From the NCBI GenBank assembly GCA_024636495.1, contig JAGXGZ010000081.1:24685-88684 (forward strand): DNA of 64,000 nt, read 5' to 3'. Shown here in pieces: positions 28,249 through 37,401 of the stretch. Position 1 is the stretch's first letter. Every line of letters begins with the position of its first letter. The notes under the pieces were generated by a model that had not been told where the DNA came from, made no database searches, and saw nothing but the letters and a program-made list of their open reading frames with translations. The position numbers and the translations under genes are program-made. The DNA is from Roseobacter sp. Its GTDB lineage: Bacteria; Pseudomonadota; Alphaproteobacteria; Rhodobacterales; Rhodobacteraceae.

Positions 28249-30009
28249 ATGAGCCTCGTCACGCACTCGAACGCAAATTCCATATCTGTCAGCTGGCGCG
28301 TCCGGCTGGCTTTGGGCCTTTTGCTGGTCGTCGCCATCGCAACAATTTCGATTACCAACAGGCTGCTGACCGATAGGTTCACGGAAAGCACGCGCAACCG
28401 TGCCGAACTTCGCATCGCACTTTACAGTGGCAACCTGCTGGCCGAATTGCGCCAGAATGCGATTGTGCCGCAATTGCTGGCGCGTGATCCTGCGTTGATC
28501 CAGGCCTTGATGACCTCCGATTATTCGCTGTCCACCCAGCGGCTGATTTCATTTGTCGAAGAAATCGGTGCCGCGTCCTTGATGTTGTACGATCTGGACG
28601 GGCGTATGGTGGCGGCAACCGACCGAAACCGGCTGGGCGCCTCGCACCGGACGGATGCATATTTCGTGGATGCGCTGCGCTCAAACTCTACTGTTTTCAG
28701 TGTGATAGCCCGTGACACCGGGGGTTACCGGTTTTTCTATTCCCGCCGCATCCAAGAAGGCGGGACGACCCTTGGCGTGATTGCAGCCGAAGTGGATTTG
28801 CAGCGGTTCGAGCGGGCTTGGGCGGGCATCTCAGATGCTGTTATCGTGGCCGACAGCACCGGCGACATTATCATGGCGACAGAGCCGCGCTGGCGTGGAT
28901 TGACCGAGGAAGAGGCGCTGTCGAACCAGACACCGCAAAGCGCCATCGAGCGCGCGATCAAGGCGACAGCCGATTGGACGGCCTTGCCGCCTGACGCCTA
29001 TCTGCAAGGTGAGGCGGTGATGCGCCTGTCATCGCGGATCCCGTTTCGGGGTTGGCGGATCACCAGCTACACAACGTATGAATCCGTGCGCGAAAAGGTA
29101 AACGGGGTTCTGGCGCTTGAGGTGATGGGCTTTGCCATCCTGCTGGCGCTGACTTTCTATGCGCTAAGCCGGCGCACGGCGGGTAAGGCCGCACTGTTTC
29201 AGCGTGAATCCGCCGAGCTGCGCGCGCTGAACGTCGCCCTTCAGCGCGAGATCGCAGAGCGCAAGCGCGTGCAGCAAACCTTGGCCGTCGCTGAACAGAC
29301 CCTTGAGCAATCCAGCAAACTGGCCGCTTTGGGCGAAATGTCGGCCGCCGTCAGTCACGAATTGAACCAGCCCTTGGCCGCGATGAAAACCTATCTGGCG
29401 GGTGCACGATTGTTGATGCAACGCAACAGGTTAGACGAGGCGTTGTCGTCGTTCGGGCGTATTGACGACTTGATCGAGCGGATGGGGGCCATCACCCGTC
29501 AGCTAAAAAGCTATGCGCGCAAGGGTCAGGAAAGCTATTCTCCCTTCGATATGCGCGAGGCTCTGGCGTCATCGCTTTCAATGATGGAGCCGCAATTGCG
29601 GCAACGTCAGGTGCTGATCAACCGCATCCTGCCGGATGTGCCGGTGACTGTGCTGGGCGACCGCATGCGGATCGAACAAGTGCTGGTCAACCTCTTGCGA
29701 AATGCGTTGGACGCCACCAAATCAGAGCGGAACCCGCAGGTCGAAATCATGTTGACCGCAGGGGAGACGGCCACGTTGACCGTGCGCGACAATGGCCCGG
29801 GTATCGAAGACCTCGATGCTTTGTTCGAGCCGTTTTACACAACCAAGCAGCCGGGCGATGGCGTCGGGCTGGGGCTTGCGATCTCGTCGGGCATTGTGAC
29901 CGAACTGGGTGGCAGGCTGACAGCGCGCAATGGCCAGAATGGCGGCGCGGTTTTTGAAATGCAGCTGCCCATTATGGTCAGCTTGGAAAATACACAGGCG
30001 GCAGAGTAA
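28249..30009 (+). CDS. dctB: DctB-like C4-dicarboxylate sensor histidine kinase
   Basis: 586 residues. An N-terminal membrane helix (about 16-37) and a second near 285-305 bracket a periplasmic double-PAS-type sensor region (motif SLMLYDLDGRMVAATDRN). A coiled-coil linker (about 320-355) leads to the kinase core: phospho-acceptor H370 (SHELNQPLAAMKTY), N-box LVNLLRNALDATKSE, and G-boxes DNGPGIEDL and GVGLGLAIS. The architecture matches DctB, which senses succinate, malate and fumarate and drives uptake through DctD. It is followed after 3 bases by the response regulator. No dctA or dctPQM transporter is in the window, so the ligand is inferred from family. Confidence 0.9.
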   Translation: MSLVTHSNANSISVSWRVRLALGLLLVVAIATISITNRLLTDRFTESTRNRAELRIALYSGNLLAELRQNAIVPQLLARDPALIQALMTSDYSLSTQRLISFVEEIGAASLMLYDLDGRMVAATDRNRLGASHRTDAYFVDALRSNSTVFSVIARDTGGYRFFYSRRIQEGGTTLGVIAAEVDLQRFERAWAGISDAVIVADSTGDIIMATEPRWRGLTEEEALSNQTPQSAIERAIKATADWTALPPDAYLQGEAVMRLSSRIPFRGWRITSYTTYESVREKVNGVLALEVMGFAILLALTFYALSRRTAGKAALFQRESAELRALNVALQREIAERKRVQQTLAVAEQTLEQSSKLAALGEMSAAVSHELNQPLAAMKTYLAGARLLMQRNRLDEALSSFGRIDDLIERMGAITRQLKSYARKGQESYSPFDMREALASSLSMMEPQLRQRQVLINRILPDVPVTVLGDRMRIEQVLVNLLRNALDATKSERNPQVEIMLTAGETATLTVRDNGPGIEDLDALFEPFYTTKQPGDGVGLGLAISSGIVTELGGRLTARNGQNGGAVFEMQLPIMVSLENTQAAE

Positions 30010-30012
30010 ATT

Positions 30013-31347
30013 ATGGCTCAGGCAATGAAAATCGCGATTGTAGACGACGAACAAGACATGCGGCAGTCGATCAGCCAGTGGCTGGCGCTATCCGGCTATG
30101 ACACGGAAACCTTTCCAAGTGCCGAAGATGCGTTGAAAAAGCTGGGGCCGGATTATCCCGGCATCGTCATCTCTGACATCAAGATGCCGGGCATGGGCGG
30201 GATGGAATTCCTGAAAAAGCTGATGGGCAGCGACAGTGCCTTGCCGGTCATCATGATCACCGGCCACGGCGATGTGCCCATGGCGGTCGAGGCGATGCGC
30301 GTTGGTGCGTTCGATTTCCTTGAAAAGCCATTTAACCCCGACCGGATGAGCGAGCTTGCCAAGAAAGCAACCAACGCGCGCCGTCTGGTGATGGACAACC
30401 GCGCCCTGCGGCGTGAACTGTCAGACGGCAGCCAGCTGATGAAAAAGCTGATCGGCGGGTCGCCCGTGATGGAGCGTTTGCGCGAGGATATCCTTGATCT
30501 GGGGCAGGCGGACGGCCACGTGCTGATCGACGGCGAGACGGGGACGGGCAAGACGCTTGTGGCCCACGCGCTGCATGCCGTCGGATCGCGCGCAGGCAAG
30601 AAGTTCGTGCTGGTAAGCTGTGCAGCGCTTGAAGAAGACGCCCTGAGCAAACGCCTCTTTGGTCCGATGATGCCCGAGGATGCGCAATTGCCCGCGATAG
30701 AAGAAGCACGCGGCGGCACATTGGTGCTTGAAGGGGTCGAAGCGCTTAGCGAAACGCTGCAAGCGCGGTTGCTGAGCGCGATAAACGAACAAGGCACACC
30801 TGCCGAGACGCGGATCGTGGCGATTTCCAACCTGCAAGAGGCGGGGCGGACAAGCGAAGACGCTTTGCGGTCGGATCTGTTTTATCGCCTTGCGGCATTG
30901 CGGATCACCGTGCCACCGCTGCGGCAACGCGGCGAAGATATCCTGACGTTGTTCACCCGTCTGAGCGAAGAATTTGCCGATGAATATGGCTGTGAGGCCC
31001 CGCAGGTTTCGGCGCAGGAAGCCGCGCAACTGTTGCAGGCCCCGTGGCCCGGCAATGTGCGCCAACTGATCAATGTGGCAGAACGGGCCGTGCTGCAATC
31101 GCGGCGTGGGTCTGGGTCAATCGCGTCGTTGCTGATGTCGGATCACGAAGAAATGCAGCCTGTGATGACGACGGATGGCAAGCCGCTTAAGGAATATGTC
31201 GAGGCGTTCGAGCGGATGCTGATCGACAACACCATGCGGCGGCATAAGGGATCTATCGCTTCCGTGATGGATGAATTGTGCCTGCCGCGTCGGACATTGA
31301 ATGAGAAAATGGCCAAATATGGCTTGCAGCGCTCGGATTACCTTTAA
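30013..31347 (+). CDS. dctD: DctD-like response regulator with AAA+ domain lacking GAFTGA
   Basis: 444 residues. Receiver domain 1-120 has phospho-acceptor D55 (VISDIKMPG) and K105 (EKPF). The AAA+ domain has Walker A GETGTGKT (174-181). The region that in sigma-54 activators reads 'ELFGHEKGAFTGA' is here RLFGPMMPEDAQLPAIEE, so the GAFTGA loop that contacts sigma-54 is absent. The Walker B equivalent is GGTLVLEGVE instead of GGTLFLDEI. A C-terminal Fis-type helix-turn-helix remains (RHKGSIASVMDELCLPRRTL). It likely controls a sigma-70 promoter, as is known for Rhodobacter capsulatus NtrC. Confidence 0.88.
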   Translation: MAQAMKIAIVDDEQDMRQSISQWLALSGYDTETFPSAEDALKKLGPDYPGIVISDIKMPGMGGMEFLKKLMGSDSALPVIMITGHGDVPMAVEAMRVGAFDFLEKPFNPDRMSELAKKATNARRLVMDNRALRRELSDGSQLMKKLIGGSPVMERLREDILDLGQADGHVLIDGETGTGKTLVAHALHAVGSRAGKKFVLVSCAALEEDALSKRLFGPMMPEDAQLPAIEEARGGTLVLEGVEALSETLQARLLSAINEQGTPAETRIVAISNLQEAGRTSEDALRSDLFYRLAALRITVPPLRQRGEDILTLFTRLSEEFADEYGCEAPQVSAQEAAQLLQAPWPGNVRQLINVAERAVLQSRRGSGSIASLLMSDHEEMQPVMTTDGKPLKEYVEAFERMLIDNTMRRHKGSIASVMDELCLPRRTLNEKMAKYGLQRSDYL

Positions 31348-31368
31348 GCGCTGCCTGCCGTTGCAGGG

Positions 31369-31656
31369 TTAAAGCCGGGTTTCGATCAGTTGCTTGGCTG
31401 CGCCTGTATCATCTGTATAGCAGGTCCATGGTTTGGCTTTGGGAAGATCGATGATGTACTGATTGGTCTCAACAATTGGAATTGTCGTGTTGATCTTTCC
31501 GCCTGAAATTCCGGTGTGGCTTTCTACCGCTCGAATGCAACTTCTTTGGGCACCTGTTTCGGCACGGGCAGCAGGGTCGCTTGCGGTAGACATGTCTTCG
31601 CAAGCTGCAAGTGCCACAAACGGCAGGCAAAGCGCAAAACGCAGGGGAAAATGCAT
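31369..31656 (-). CDS. Small predicted lipoprotein
   Basis: 95 residues with signal MHFPLRFALCLPFVALAAC; the lipobox is LAAC, with lipidated Cys19. The mature part has two further cysteines (RSCIRAVE and WTCYTDD). No known domain recognised. It is convergent with dctD and separated from rne by 566 bases. Confidence 0.8.
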   Translation of the reverse strand: MHFPLRFALCLPFVALAACEDMSTASDPAARAETGAQRSCIRAVESHTGISGGKINTTIPIVETNQYIIDLPKAKPWTCYTDDTGAAKQLIETRL

Positions 31657-32222
31657 CGTAACTTCCTTATTTGGAGGGTGCAGCCTGATACAGGCTTGTT
31701 CCTAACCAAGGCCCTAACGCCCGGTAAGACTGTTTCCCACACGGGGCCATGATGTCAAGCTGCGCTGCATTGTTAACAGATCGTGAACAGGCATCTGCGT
31801 CCCAAAGGCATGCAGCACGCGATTGACCATTGTCATTTGACCGCATCTGGCTTTAACTGGAATAAGGGTTGTATGCGTCATATGACGCAACGTGACACCC
31901 TTAGACAGTTTCGCTGCCTCGGTTACCCGTTCACCGGTGTCCAGGCAGACCGATGAGGCCCTTAAAAAAGGCCAAAGAACCGCTGACGGATGGTGTGGGC
32001 CAAGGTCTGAACCAGATGCAGTATTTAATGGATGTAAACGGTGCGAAAGCGCCCTTTTCGTCGGAGAAGAACCGCGATGACGCGTGCAGACGCCTTGAGC
32101 AGACAAACAAGCGGCCTTTTGGGCCCTGTTTTAGCCGCGTCACCCATCGCCCTGACAAGACATACCCTGCCGCGCGGTGCCCCACCGGGGCGTTTGCGTG
32201 CGCAGCTGTGCAAAATGGATTT
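31657..32222 (+). promoter_or_regulatory. Long non-coding region upstream of rne, probable promoter and 5' leader
   Basis: 566 bases without a supported gene. The rne frame is open for the last 270 bases, but the encoded residues do not resemble RNase E until MPKKMLIDA at 32223. In E. coli the rne mRNA has a leader of about 360 nt through which RNase E represses itself; the large gap here fits a similar arrangement. No specific hairpin or promoter element was assigned. Confidence 0.4.
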
Positions 32223-34973
32223 ATGCCTAAGAAAATGCTTATCGATGCCACCCACGCCGAGGAAACGCGTGTTGTTGTGGTTGATGGAAACAAAGTCGAG
32301 GAATTTGACTTTGAATCCGAGAATAAACGCCAGCTAGCTGGCAATATCTATCTTGCGAAAGTAACGCGGGTAGAGCCTTCCTTGCAGGCTGCGTTTGTAG
32401 ATTACGGTGGAAACCGTCATGGTTTCCTCGCGTTTTCGGAAATTCACCCCGATTATTACCAGATTCCCGTCGCTGACCGTTTGGCGCTGATGGAGGAAGA
32501 GCGTGCCTATGCCGAAGCGCAGGCCGCCAAGGAAGATGACGACGAGACGCCCAAGCGCCGCACGCGGTCGCGCAGCCGCGCCAAGCCAAAAGCCGAAGAC
32601 ACTGTCAGCGACGATGCAACGGCCAGCAAGGACGCGGATAGCGATCAGATCGACGGCATGGAAACCGTTGATCTGGACGATGACGATGAGGGGTCTTCCC
32701 CGATGGAGCGTGTCGGCGAGACACCCGTCGAAGAGCCCGATCATGATGATGATCACGGTGATGACGAAGACGATGATCGCCCAACGTCCAACGACGCGGC
32801 ATCAAAGGATGACAGTATCGAATCTGTTGCTGATGATGATGACCACGACGATCTGCGCCCGGCCCGCAAGCCACGGCCAAAGCGCTACAAGATTCAGGAA
32901 GTTGTCAAAGTCCGCCAAATTCTGTTGATTCAGGTCGTCAAGGAAGAACGCGGAAACAAGGGCGCGGCACTCACAACGTACCTGTCGCTTGCCGGTCGCT
33001 ATTGCGTGCTTATGCCCAACACCGCCCGTGGTGGTGGTATCAGTCGCAAGATCACCAATGTCGCGGACCGCAAGAAACTTAAAGAGATCGCTAACGAGAT
33101 CAAGGTGCCAAAAGGTGCCGGTCTGATCGTGCGCACCGCCGGTGCGCAGCGCACCAAAGCCGAAATCAAGCGTGACTACGAATATCTGCAACGTCTGTGG
33201 GAGCAAATCCGCGAGCTGACGCTGAAATCAATTGCACCTGCCAAAATCTACGAAGAAGGCGACCTGATCAAACGGTCGATCCGCGATCTCTACAACCGCG
33301 ACATCGACGAGGTCTTTGTCGAGGGCGAACGCGGCTACCGCATCGCCAAAGACTTCATGAAGATGATCATGCCGTCCCACGCGAAAAACGTGAAACTCTA
33401 CAGCGAAACACTGCCCTTGTTTGCGCGCTATCAGGTCGAATCCTATCTGTCGGGCATGTTCAACCCCACGGTTCAACTGCCGTCTGGCGGTTATATCGTG
33501 ATCGGCGTGACAGAAGCGTTGGTGGCAATCGACGTCAACTCGGGACGGGCCACCAAGGAAGGGTCGATCGAGCAGACGGCGACCAAGACCAACCTTGAGG
33601 CCGCCGCCGAAGTCGCCCGCCAATTGCGCCTGCGCGATCTGGCCGGTCTGATCGTGATCGATTTTATCGACATGGACGAACGGCGCAACAACGCTGCCGT
33701 CGAAAAGATGATGAAGGACAAGCTGAAAACCGACCGCGCGCGCATCCAGGTGGGCCGCATCTCGGGGTTCGGCTTGATGGAAATGTCGCGCCAGCGTCTA
33801 CGCCCCGGCATGATCGAGGCGACAACCCAGCCCTGTCACGCCTGCCACGGCACCGGGCTGATCCGCTCGGACGATAACCTTGCCTTGTCGATCCTGCGCG
33901 AAATCGAAGAAGAAGGCACGCGCAAGCGGTCGCGCGAGGTGCTGATCTGCGCGCCCGTCGGCATCGCCAACTTCTTGATGAACCAAAAGCGCGAACATAT
34001 CGCCCATATCGAAGGCCGCTATGGCATGTCGGTGCGGATCGAGGGTGATCCGACCTTGGTCAGCCCGGACTTCAAGATTGAAAAGTTCAAGACTGCGACC
34101 CGTGTTGTGGTTCCGATTGAACATGTCGTCTCGGTTGATACGACGATCATGGACGAAATCGACGAGCAAGAAGTTGATGTGGTCGAGGATGAAGAAGAAG
34201 CCGTCGAGACGGTAGAGACATCTTCACGTGAAAGCAACAACCGTACCAATGATGCCGACAGTGACGACAATGACGGCGATGGCAAACCCAAGCGTCGGCG
34301 TCGGCGTCGGCGCAAGCGGGGCGGCCGGTCCAATGGCGATGATGCCAATAACGATGACACCAACAACGGTGATGCCGACGCGGACGATACCCCGTCGGAC
34401 GCGGCAAACTCTGATGAGGCGTCTAAAGCGCCTGCTAATACGGATGTAGCCGAGGCAAAGGCCGAGACTGAAGAAAAGCCCAAGCGTACGCGCAGCCGGA
34501 CCCGCAAGCCAAAGGTCGAAGTTGCAGCAGACGTGGATAGCGCAGACGCGTCCGTGGCATCTGACCCGGCAGACGAGCCCGCACCAAAGCCAAAGCGCAC
34601 GCGGACCCGTAAGCCCAAAGCAGCCCCCGTTGAAAAAGCGGCAGAGCCTGAAGAAAAGCCAGCGGATCAGCCTGATGAGACGGTCGCAGCGGAAGTCTCG
34701 CCTGCACCCGAGCCGGTCGATGTGCCGCCCGCACCTGCAGAGGTTCCGGCGGCAGAGGTCCCTGTTGCGGCCCCTGAAGAGGTTCCGGCGGCAGAGGTTC
34801 CAGTTGAGGCCCCTGAAGAGGCCCCGGCGGCAGAGGTTGCCACACCAGATCCGCTGATCGAGGACGTGCCTGACCAAGCTGTCGCACCAGAGCAACCTGC
34901 GGCAGAAAAGGTCGAGGAAAAGCCAGCCAAGGCCAAATCAAAGCGGCGCGGCTGGTGGTCGCTGGGCGGCTAA
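32223..34973 (+). CDS. rne: Ribonuclease E
   Basis: Endoribonuclease that starts mRNA decay and processes rRNA and tRNA. 916 residues. The S1 domain begins near residue 35 and is split by an Asp/Glu-rich insertion of about 120 residues (roughly 95-215), as in other alphaproteobacteria. Catalytic aspartates are D437 (IDVNSGRAT) and D480 (VIDFIDMDE). The zinc-link cysteines are C538 and C541 (CHACHGTGL). After about residue 640 the protein is disordered, with an Arg-rich patch (KPKRRRRRRRKRGG) and a Pro/Ala/Glu-rich tail containing 13-residue repeats. The tail would serve as degradosome scaffold and RNA-binding arm. Confidence 0.96.
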   Translation: MPKKMLIDATHAEETRVVVVDGNKVEEFDFESENKRQLAGNIYLAKVTRVEPSLQAAFVDYGGNRHGFLAFSEIHPDYYQIPVADRLALMEEERAYAEAQAAKEDDDETPKRRTRSRSRAKPKAEDTVSDDATASKDADSDQIDGMETVDLDDDDEGSSPMERVGETPVEEPDHDDDHGDDEDDDRPTSNDAASKDDSIESVADDDDHDDLRPARKPRPKRYKIQEVVKVRQILLIQVVKEERGNKGAALTTYLSLAGRYCVLMPNTARGGGISRKITNVADRKKLKEIANEIKVPKGAGLIVRTAGAQRTKAEIKRDYEYLQRLWEQIRELTLKSIAPAKIYEEGDLIKRSIRDLYNRDIDEVFVEGERGYRIAKDFMKMIMPSHAKNVKLYSETLPLFARYQVESYLSGMFNPTVQLPSGGYIVIGVTEALVAIDVNSGRATKEGSIEQTATKTNLEAAAEVARQLRLRDLAGLIVIDFIDMDERRNNAAVEKMMKDKLKTDRARIQVGRISGFGLMEMSRQRLRPGMIEATTQPCHACHGTGLIRSDDNLALSILREIEEEGTRKRSREVLICAPVGIANFLMNQKREHIAHIEGRYGMSVRIEGDPTLVSPDFKIEKFKTATRVVVPIEHVVSVDTTIMDEIDEQEVDVVEDEEEAVETVETSSRESNNRTNDADSDDNDGDGKPKRRRRRRRKRGGRSNGDDANNDDTNNGDADADDTPSDAANSDEASKAPANTDVAEAKAETEEKPKRTRSRTRKPKVEVAADVDSADASVASDPADEPAPKPKRTRTRKPKAAPVEKAAEPEEKPADQPDETVAAEVSPAPEPVDVPPAPAEVPAAEVPVAAPEEVPAAEVPVEAPEEAPAAEVATPDPLIEDVPDQAVAPEQPAAEKVEEKPAKAKSKRRGWWSLGG
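34740..34841 (+). repeat. 39-bp tandem repeats inside the rne tail
   Basis: Two full units (34740-34778 and 34779-34817) and a 24-base partial third (34818-34841) encode EVPAAEVPVAAPE, EVPAAEVPVEAPE and EAPAAEVA. All are in frame, so copy-number change would alter tail length without a frameshift. Confidence 0.9.
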
Positions 34974-34992
34974 AAGCCTGAAAGAGAACGAC

Positions 34993-35024
34993 AAAGGGCA
35001 GGCCTTCGGGCCTGCCTTTTGTGT
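34993..35024 (+). terminator. Terminator of rne
   Basis: An 8-bp GC stem (GGCAGGCC at 34997-35004 with GGCCTGCC at 35009-35016), a TTCG tetraloop, A-rich upstream arm and TTTT downstream; 20 bases after the stop. Confidence 0.9.
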
Positions 35025-35036
35025 TTTATGGGGCGT

Positions 35037-35264
35037 TCATTTCTTTTGGATCACATAGAGTTGCGGCGTGCTTTCAAGGTCTTGGCTGACCAGCTTGTGC
35101 CCCGTTTCGTTACAAAAATGCGGGATGTCGATAATGGCTGCAGGATCATCGGCCATAACGCTTAGCACCGCGCCAGAGCTCATGGCCTGCAAGCGTTTGC
35201 GTGCTTTAAGCACGGGCAGGGGGCACAGCAGCCCCGTCGCATCAAGGGTATGTTCATCATTCAT
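35037..35264 (-). CDS. TusA/SirA-family sulfurtransferase
   Basis: A 75-residue sulfur-carrier protein of the TusA fold. The motif LDATGLLCPLPVLKARKRL holds the CPxP sequence whose Cys carries persulfide. TusA proteins pass sulfur to tRNA thiolation or other sulfur pathways. The frame is open 12 codons further upstream; the ATG at 35264 follows a run of G residues that can serve as RBS. Convergent with rne. Confidence 0.88.
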   Translation of the reverse strand: MNDEHTLDATGLLCPLPVLKARKRLQAMSSGAVLSVMADDPAAIIDIPHFCNETGHKLVSQDLESTPQLYVIQKK

Positions 35265-35366
35265 ACCCCCCAAATAGGTCAGATGTTTCAATGCGTCCAC
35301 AACCTTGTGACGCAGGTGCGCGCAACAGGGCGTGACGCGGTGCTCAAACCGCAGTAAGGCTGGGAT

Positions 35367-36119
35367 ATGTTTGGAATTGACCTTATCGACGCAGGCCTTT
35401 TGCCCGCCATTTTCATAGCGCTGACAGCTGGCGTTATCAGCTTTCTCAGCCCATGTGTGTTGCCGATCGTACCGCCTTATCTGGCGTATATGAGCGGTGT
35501 GACGCTGAACGATATGTCCAGCATCAGCTCGGCACGGCGCAAGGCGGTGATTGCGGCGCTTTTCTTTGTGATGGGGCTAAGTACTGTCTTTTTGATCCTG
35601 GGCTTTACCGCGTCCGCCTTCGGGGCGTTTTTCCTGCAAAATCAAGTGCTGTTTTCAAGGCTGTCGGGGGCTGTGGTGATCATTTTTGGTCTGCATTTCC
35701 TTGGCGTCTTCCGTATTCCGTTTCTGGATCAAGAAGCGCGGCTGGATGCCGGTGACAAGGGTGGATCGTCGTTCGGTGCCTATGTTCTGGGTCTTGCGTT
35801 CGCCTTTGGCTGGACGCCTTGCATCGGCCCGCAACTGGGCGCGATCCTTGCGCTTGCCGCATCCGAGGCATCGGTGGCGCGCGGCACCATGCTGTTGGGG
35901 ATCTATGCAATCGGCCTTGGCATTCCGTTTTTGCTGGCCGCGATGTTCATCACGCGTGCGACGCTTTTGATGAACCGGATCAAACCCTACATGAAACTGA
36001 TCGAGCGGATCATGGGCGGGCTGCTGATCCTTGTGGGGCTGGCGCTGTTGACTGGTGCATTCTCGACGTTCTCGTTTTGGCTGCTTGAAACTTTCCCAGC
36101 TCTCGGTTCGCTTGGCTAG
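35367..36119 (+). CDS. ccdA: CcdA-type cytochrome c biogenesis thiol-disulfide transporter
   Basis: 250-residue inner-membrane protein with six predicted helices. The redox cysteines lie in the two inverted repeats: FLSPCVLPIVPPYLAYMSG and GWTPCIGPQLGAIL. It carries reducing power from cytoplasmic thioredoxin to periplasmic partners that keep apocytochrome c haem-binding cysteines reduced. The motif spacing is typical of the short DsbD/CcdA form. Confidence 0.94.
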   Translation: MFGIDLIDAGLLPAIFIALTAGVISFLSPCVLPIVPPYLAYMSGVTLNDMSSISSARRKAVIAALFFVMGLSTVFLILGFTASAFGAFFLQNQVLFSRLSGAVVIIFGLHFLGVFRIPFLDQEARLDAGDKGGSSFGAYVLGLAFAFGWTPCIGPQLGAILALAASEASVARGTMLLGIYAIGLGIPFLLAAMFITRATLLMNRIKPYMKLIERIMGGLLILVGLALLTGAFSTFSFWLLETFPALGSLG

Positions 36120-36174
36120 GTGCCTTACTCTTGCCAGAAAACCTGTCTAAACTGACGCGAACGACAGGTGGGTC

Positions 36175-37401
36175 ATGGCCGAAAACATCGAACAGACAGT
36201 CAAAACGCGCCGGGTTTTTTATATTCCCGGCTACGACCCCATTCATCCGCGCCGCTACCGTGAACTTTACCGCAAAGAAGGCGCTGAACAGGCCCGGATT
36301 TCGGGCTATCAGATCGGATTGACGCCCAAAACCACCAGGGGAAACTACGGCTGGTCGGTCAACGCGCAGATTGAAGCCGTCGATGTCGAAGCGCAGGTCG
36401 AGGTGCTTGTCTGGTCCGACATCGTGCGCATTTCGATGAGCAATTCGATTCCAGCCACCTACGGACAACTGGTTCAAACGGCTTGGGTCTATATCGCATC
36501 GGGCGCGCTGTGGCGGTTGATGAAACTGCGCAAGGGGCCGGTGATCGCAGCGCTTTATCCGGTTGGGATGTTGCTGTTGCAACTGGCGCTGGCGGTGCTG
36601 GCAGGCAGGATGGTTTACGGTTTGCTAACCTATTTTGGTGGTCCGTTTTGGTTCAAAGGGATCGCGGCTGCCTTGGCGATCGTTGCCGGGTGGAGCATCC
36701 TGAGGTGGTTCAAGAAACATGACGGCAAGTTTTTCGCCTATTACCTGATGCATGATTACGCCTACGGCGCGGCCACGCGGGGCGCGAACCGCCCCGAGCT
36801 TGAAACCCGCATGGCCGAATTTGGTGAAACGATCGCCCAAGCCCTGAAATCCGACGTGGACGAGGTGCTTGTCGTGGGACACTCGTCAGGTGCGCATTTG
36901 GGTGTGTCTATTCTGGCCGATTTGGTCCGTGCCAATCTGGTGTCCGAAGACGGGCCCGCATTGGGTTTCCTGACGCTGGGGCAGGTGGTGCCCATGGTGT
37001 CGTTCCTGCGCGATGCGCACCGGCTTAGGGCGGATTTACGGTTCTTGTCCCAACGTGCCGAGCTGACCTGGATCGACGTGACCGCACCCGGCGACGGTTG
37101 CGCTTTTGCGCTTTGCGATCCCGTGGCTGTGTCGGGGGTCGCACCGCCAAAGCAAATATGGCCGTTGGTCTTTTCCGCAGCTTTTACCCAATCGCTTAGC
37201 CCCAAACGTTGGAAGGAACTGCGTTGGCGGTTTTTCCGGCTGCATTTTCAATATCTTTGCGCCTTTGATGCACCAAAGGACTATGATTATTTTCAGATTA
37301 CCGCAGGCCCGCACAGTCTGGCTGAACGCTACGGCGCACGCGCGCCGTCCAAATCACGTATCGTCAAACCGGTGAATAAATTCACTTCGACCGCGCCATG
37401 A
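36175..37401 (+). CDS. Membrane-anchored alpha/beta-hydrolase-like protein, function unknown
   Basis: 408 residues. A soluble N-terminal segment (YIPGYDPIHPRRYRELY) is followed by a hydrophobic pair of helices (about 120-180). A C-terminal half then has the nucleophile elbow GHSSG (G235-G239, S237 central) and an HLGVSIL helix, typical of alpha/beta hydrolases. A late FDAPKDYDYFQITAGPHSL block may hold the acid and histidine. The stop overlaps the cytochrome P450 start (ATGA at 37398-37401), so the two are coupled. I do not recognise a named family; a lipase- or thioesterase-like activity on a membrane substrate is a guess. Confidence 0.8.
   Translation: MAENIEQTVKTRRVFYIPGYDPIHPRRYRELYRKEGAEQARISGYQIGLTPKTTRGNYGWSVNAQIEAVDVEAQVEVLVWSDIVRISMSNSIPATYGQLVQTAWVYIASGALWRLMKLRKGPVIAALYPVGMLLLQLALAVLAGRMVYGLLTYFGGPFWFKGIAAALAIVAGWSILRWFKKHDGKFFAYYLMHDYAYGAATRGANRPELETRMAEFGETIAQALKSDVDEVLVVGHSSGAHLGVSILADLVRANLVSEDGPALGFLTLGQVVPMVSFLRDAHRLRADLRFLSQRAELTWIDVTAPGDGCAFALCDPVAVSGVAPPKQIWPLVFSAAFTQSLSPKRWKELRWRFFRLHFQYLCAFDAPKDYDYFQITAGPHSLAERYGARAPSKSRIVKPVNKFTSTAP

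Noticed and set aside
31953..32222. N-terminal extension of RNase E by 90 codons
   Set aside because: The residues are unlike any RNase E, and the family N-terminus begins at MPKKMLIDA (32223).
34224..34895. Antisense Cys/Arg/Leu-rich frame in the rne tail
   Set aside because: A mirror image of the low-complexity Asp/Ala/Pro/Glu coding of RNase E.
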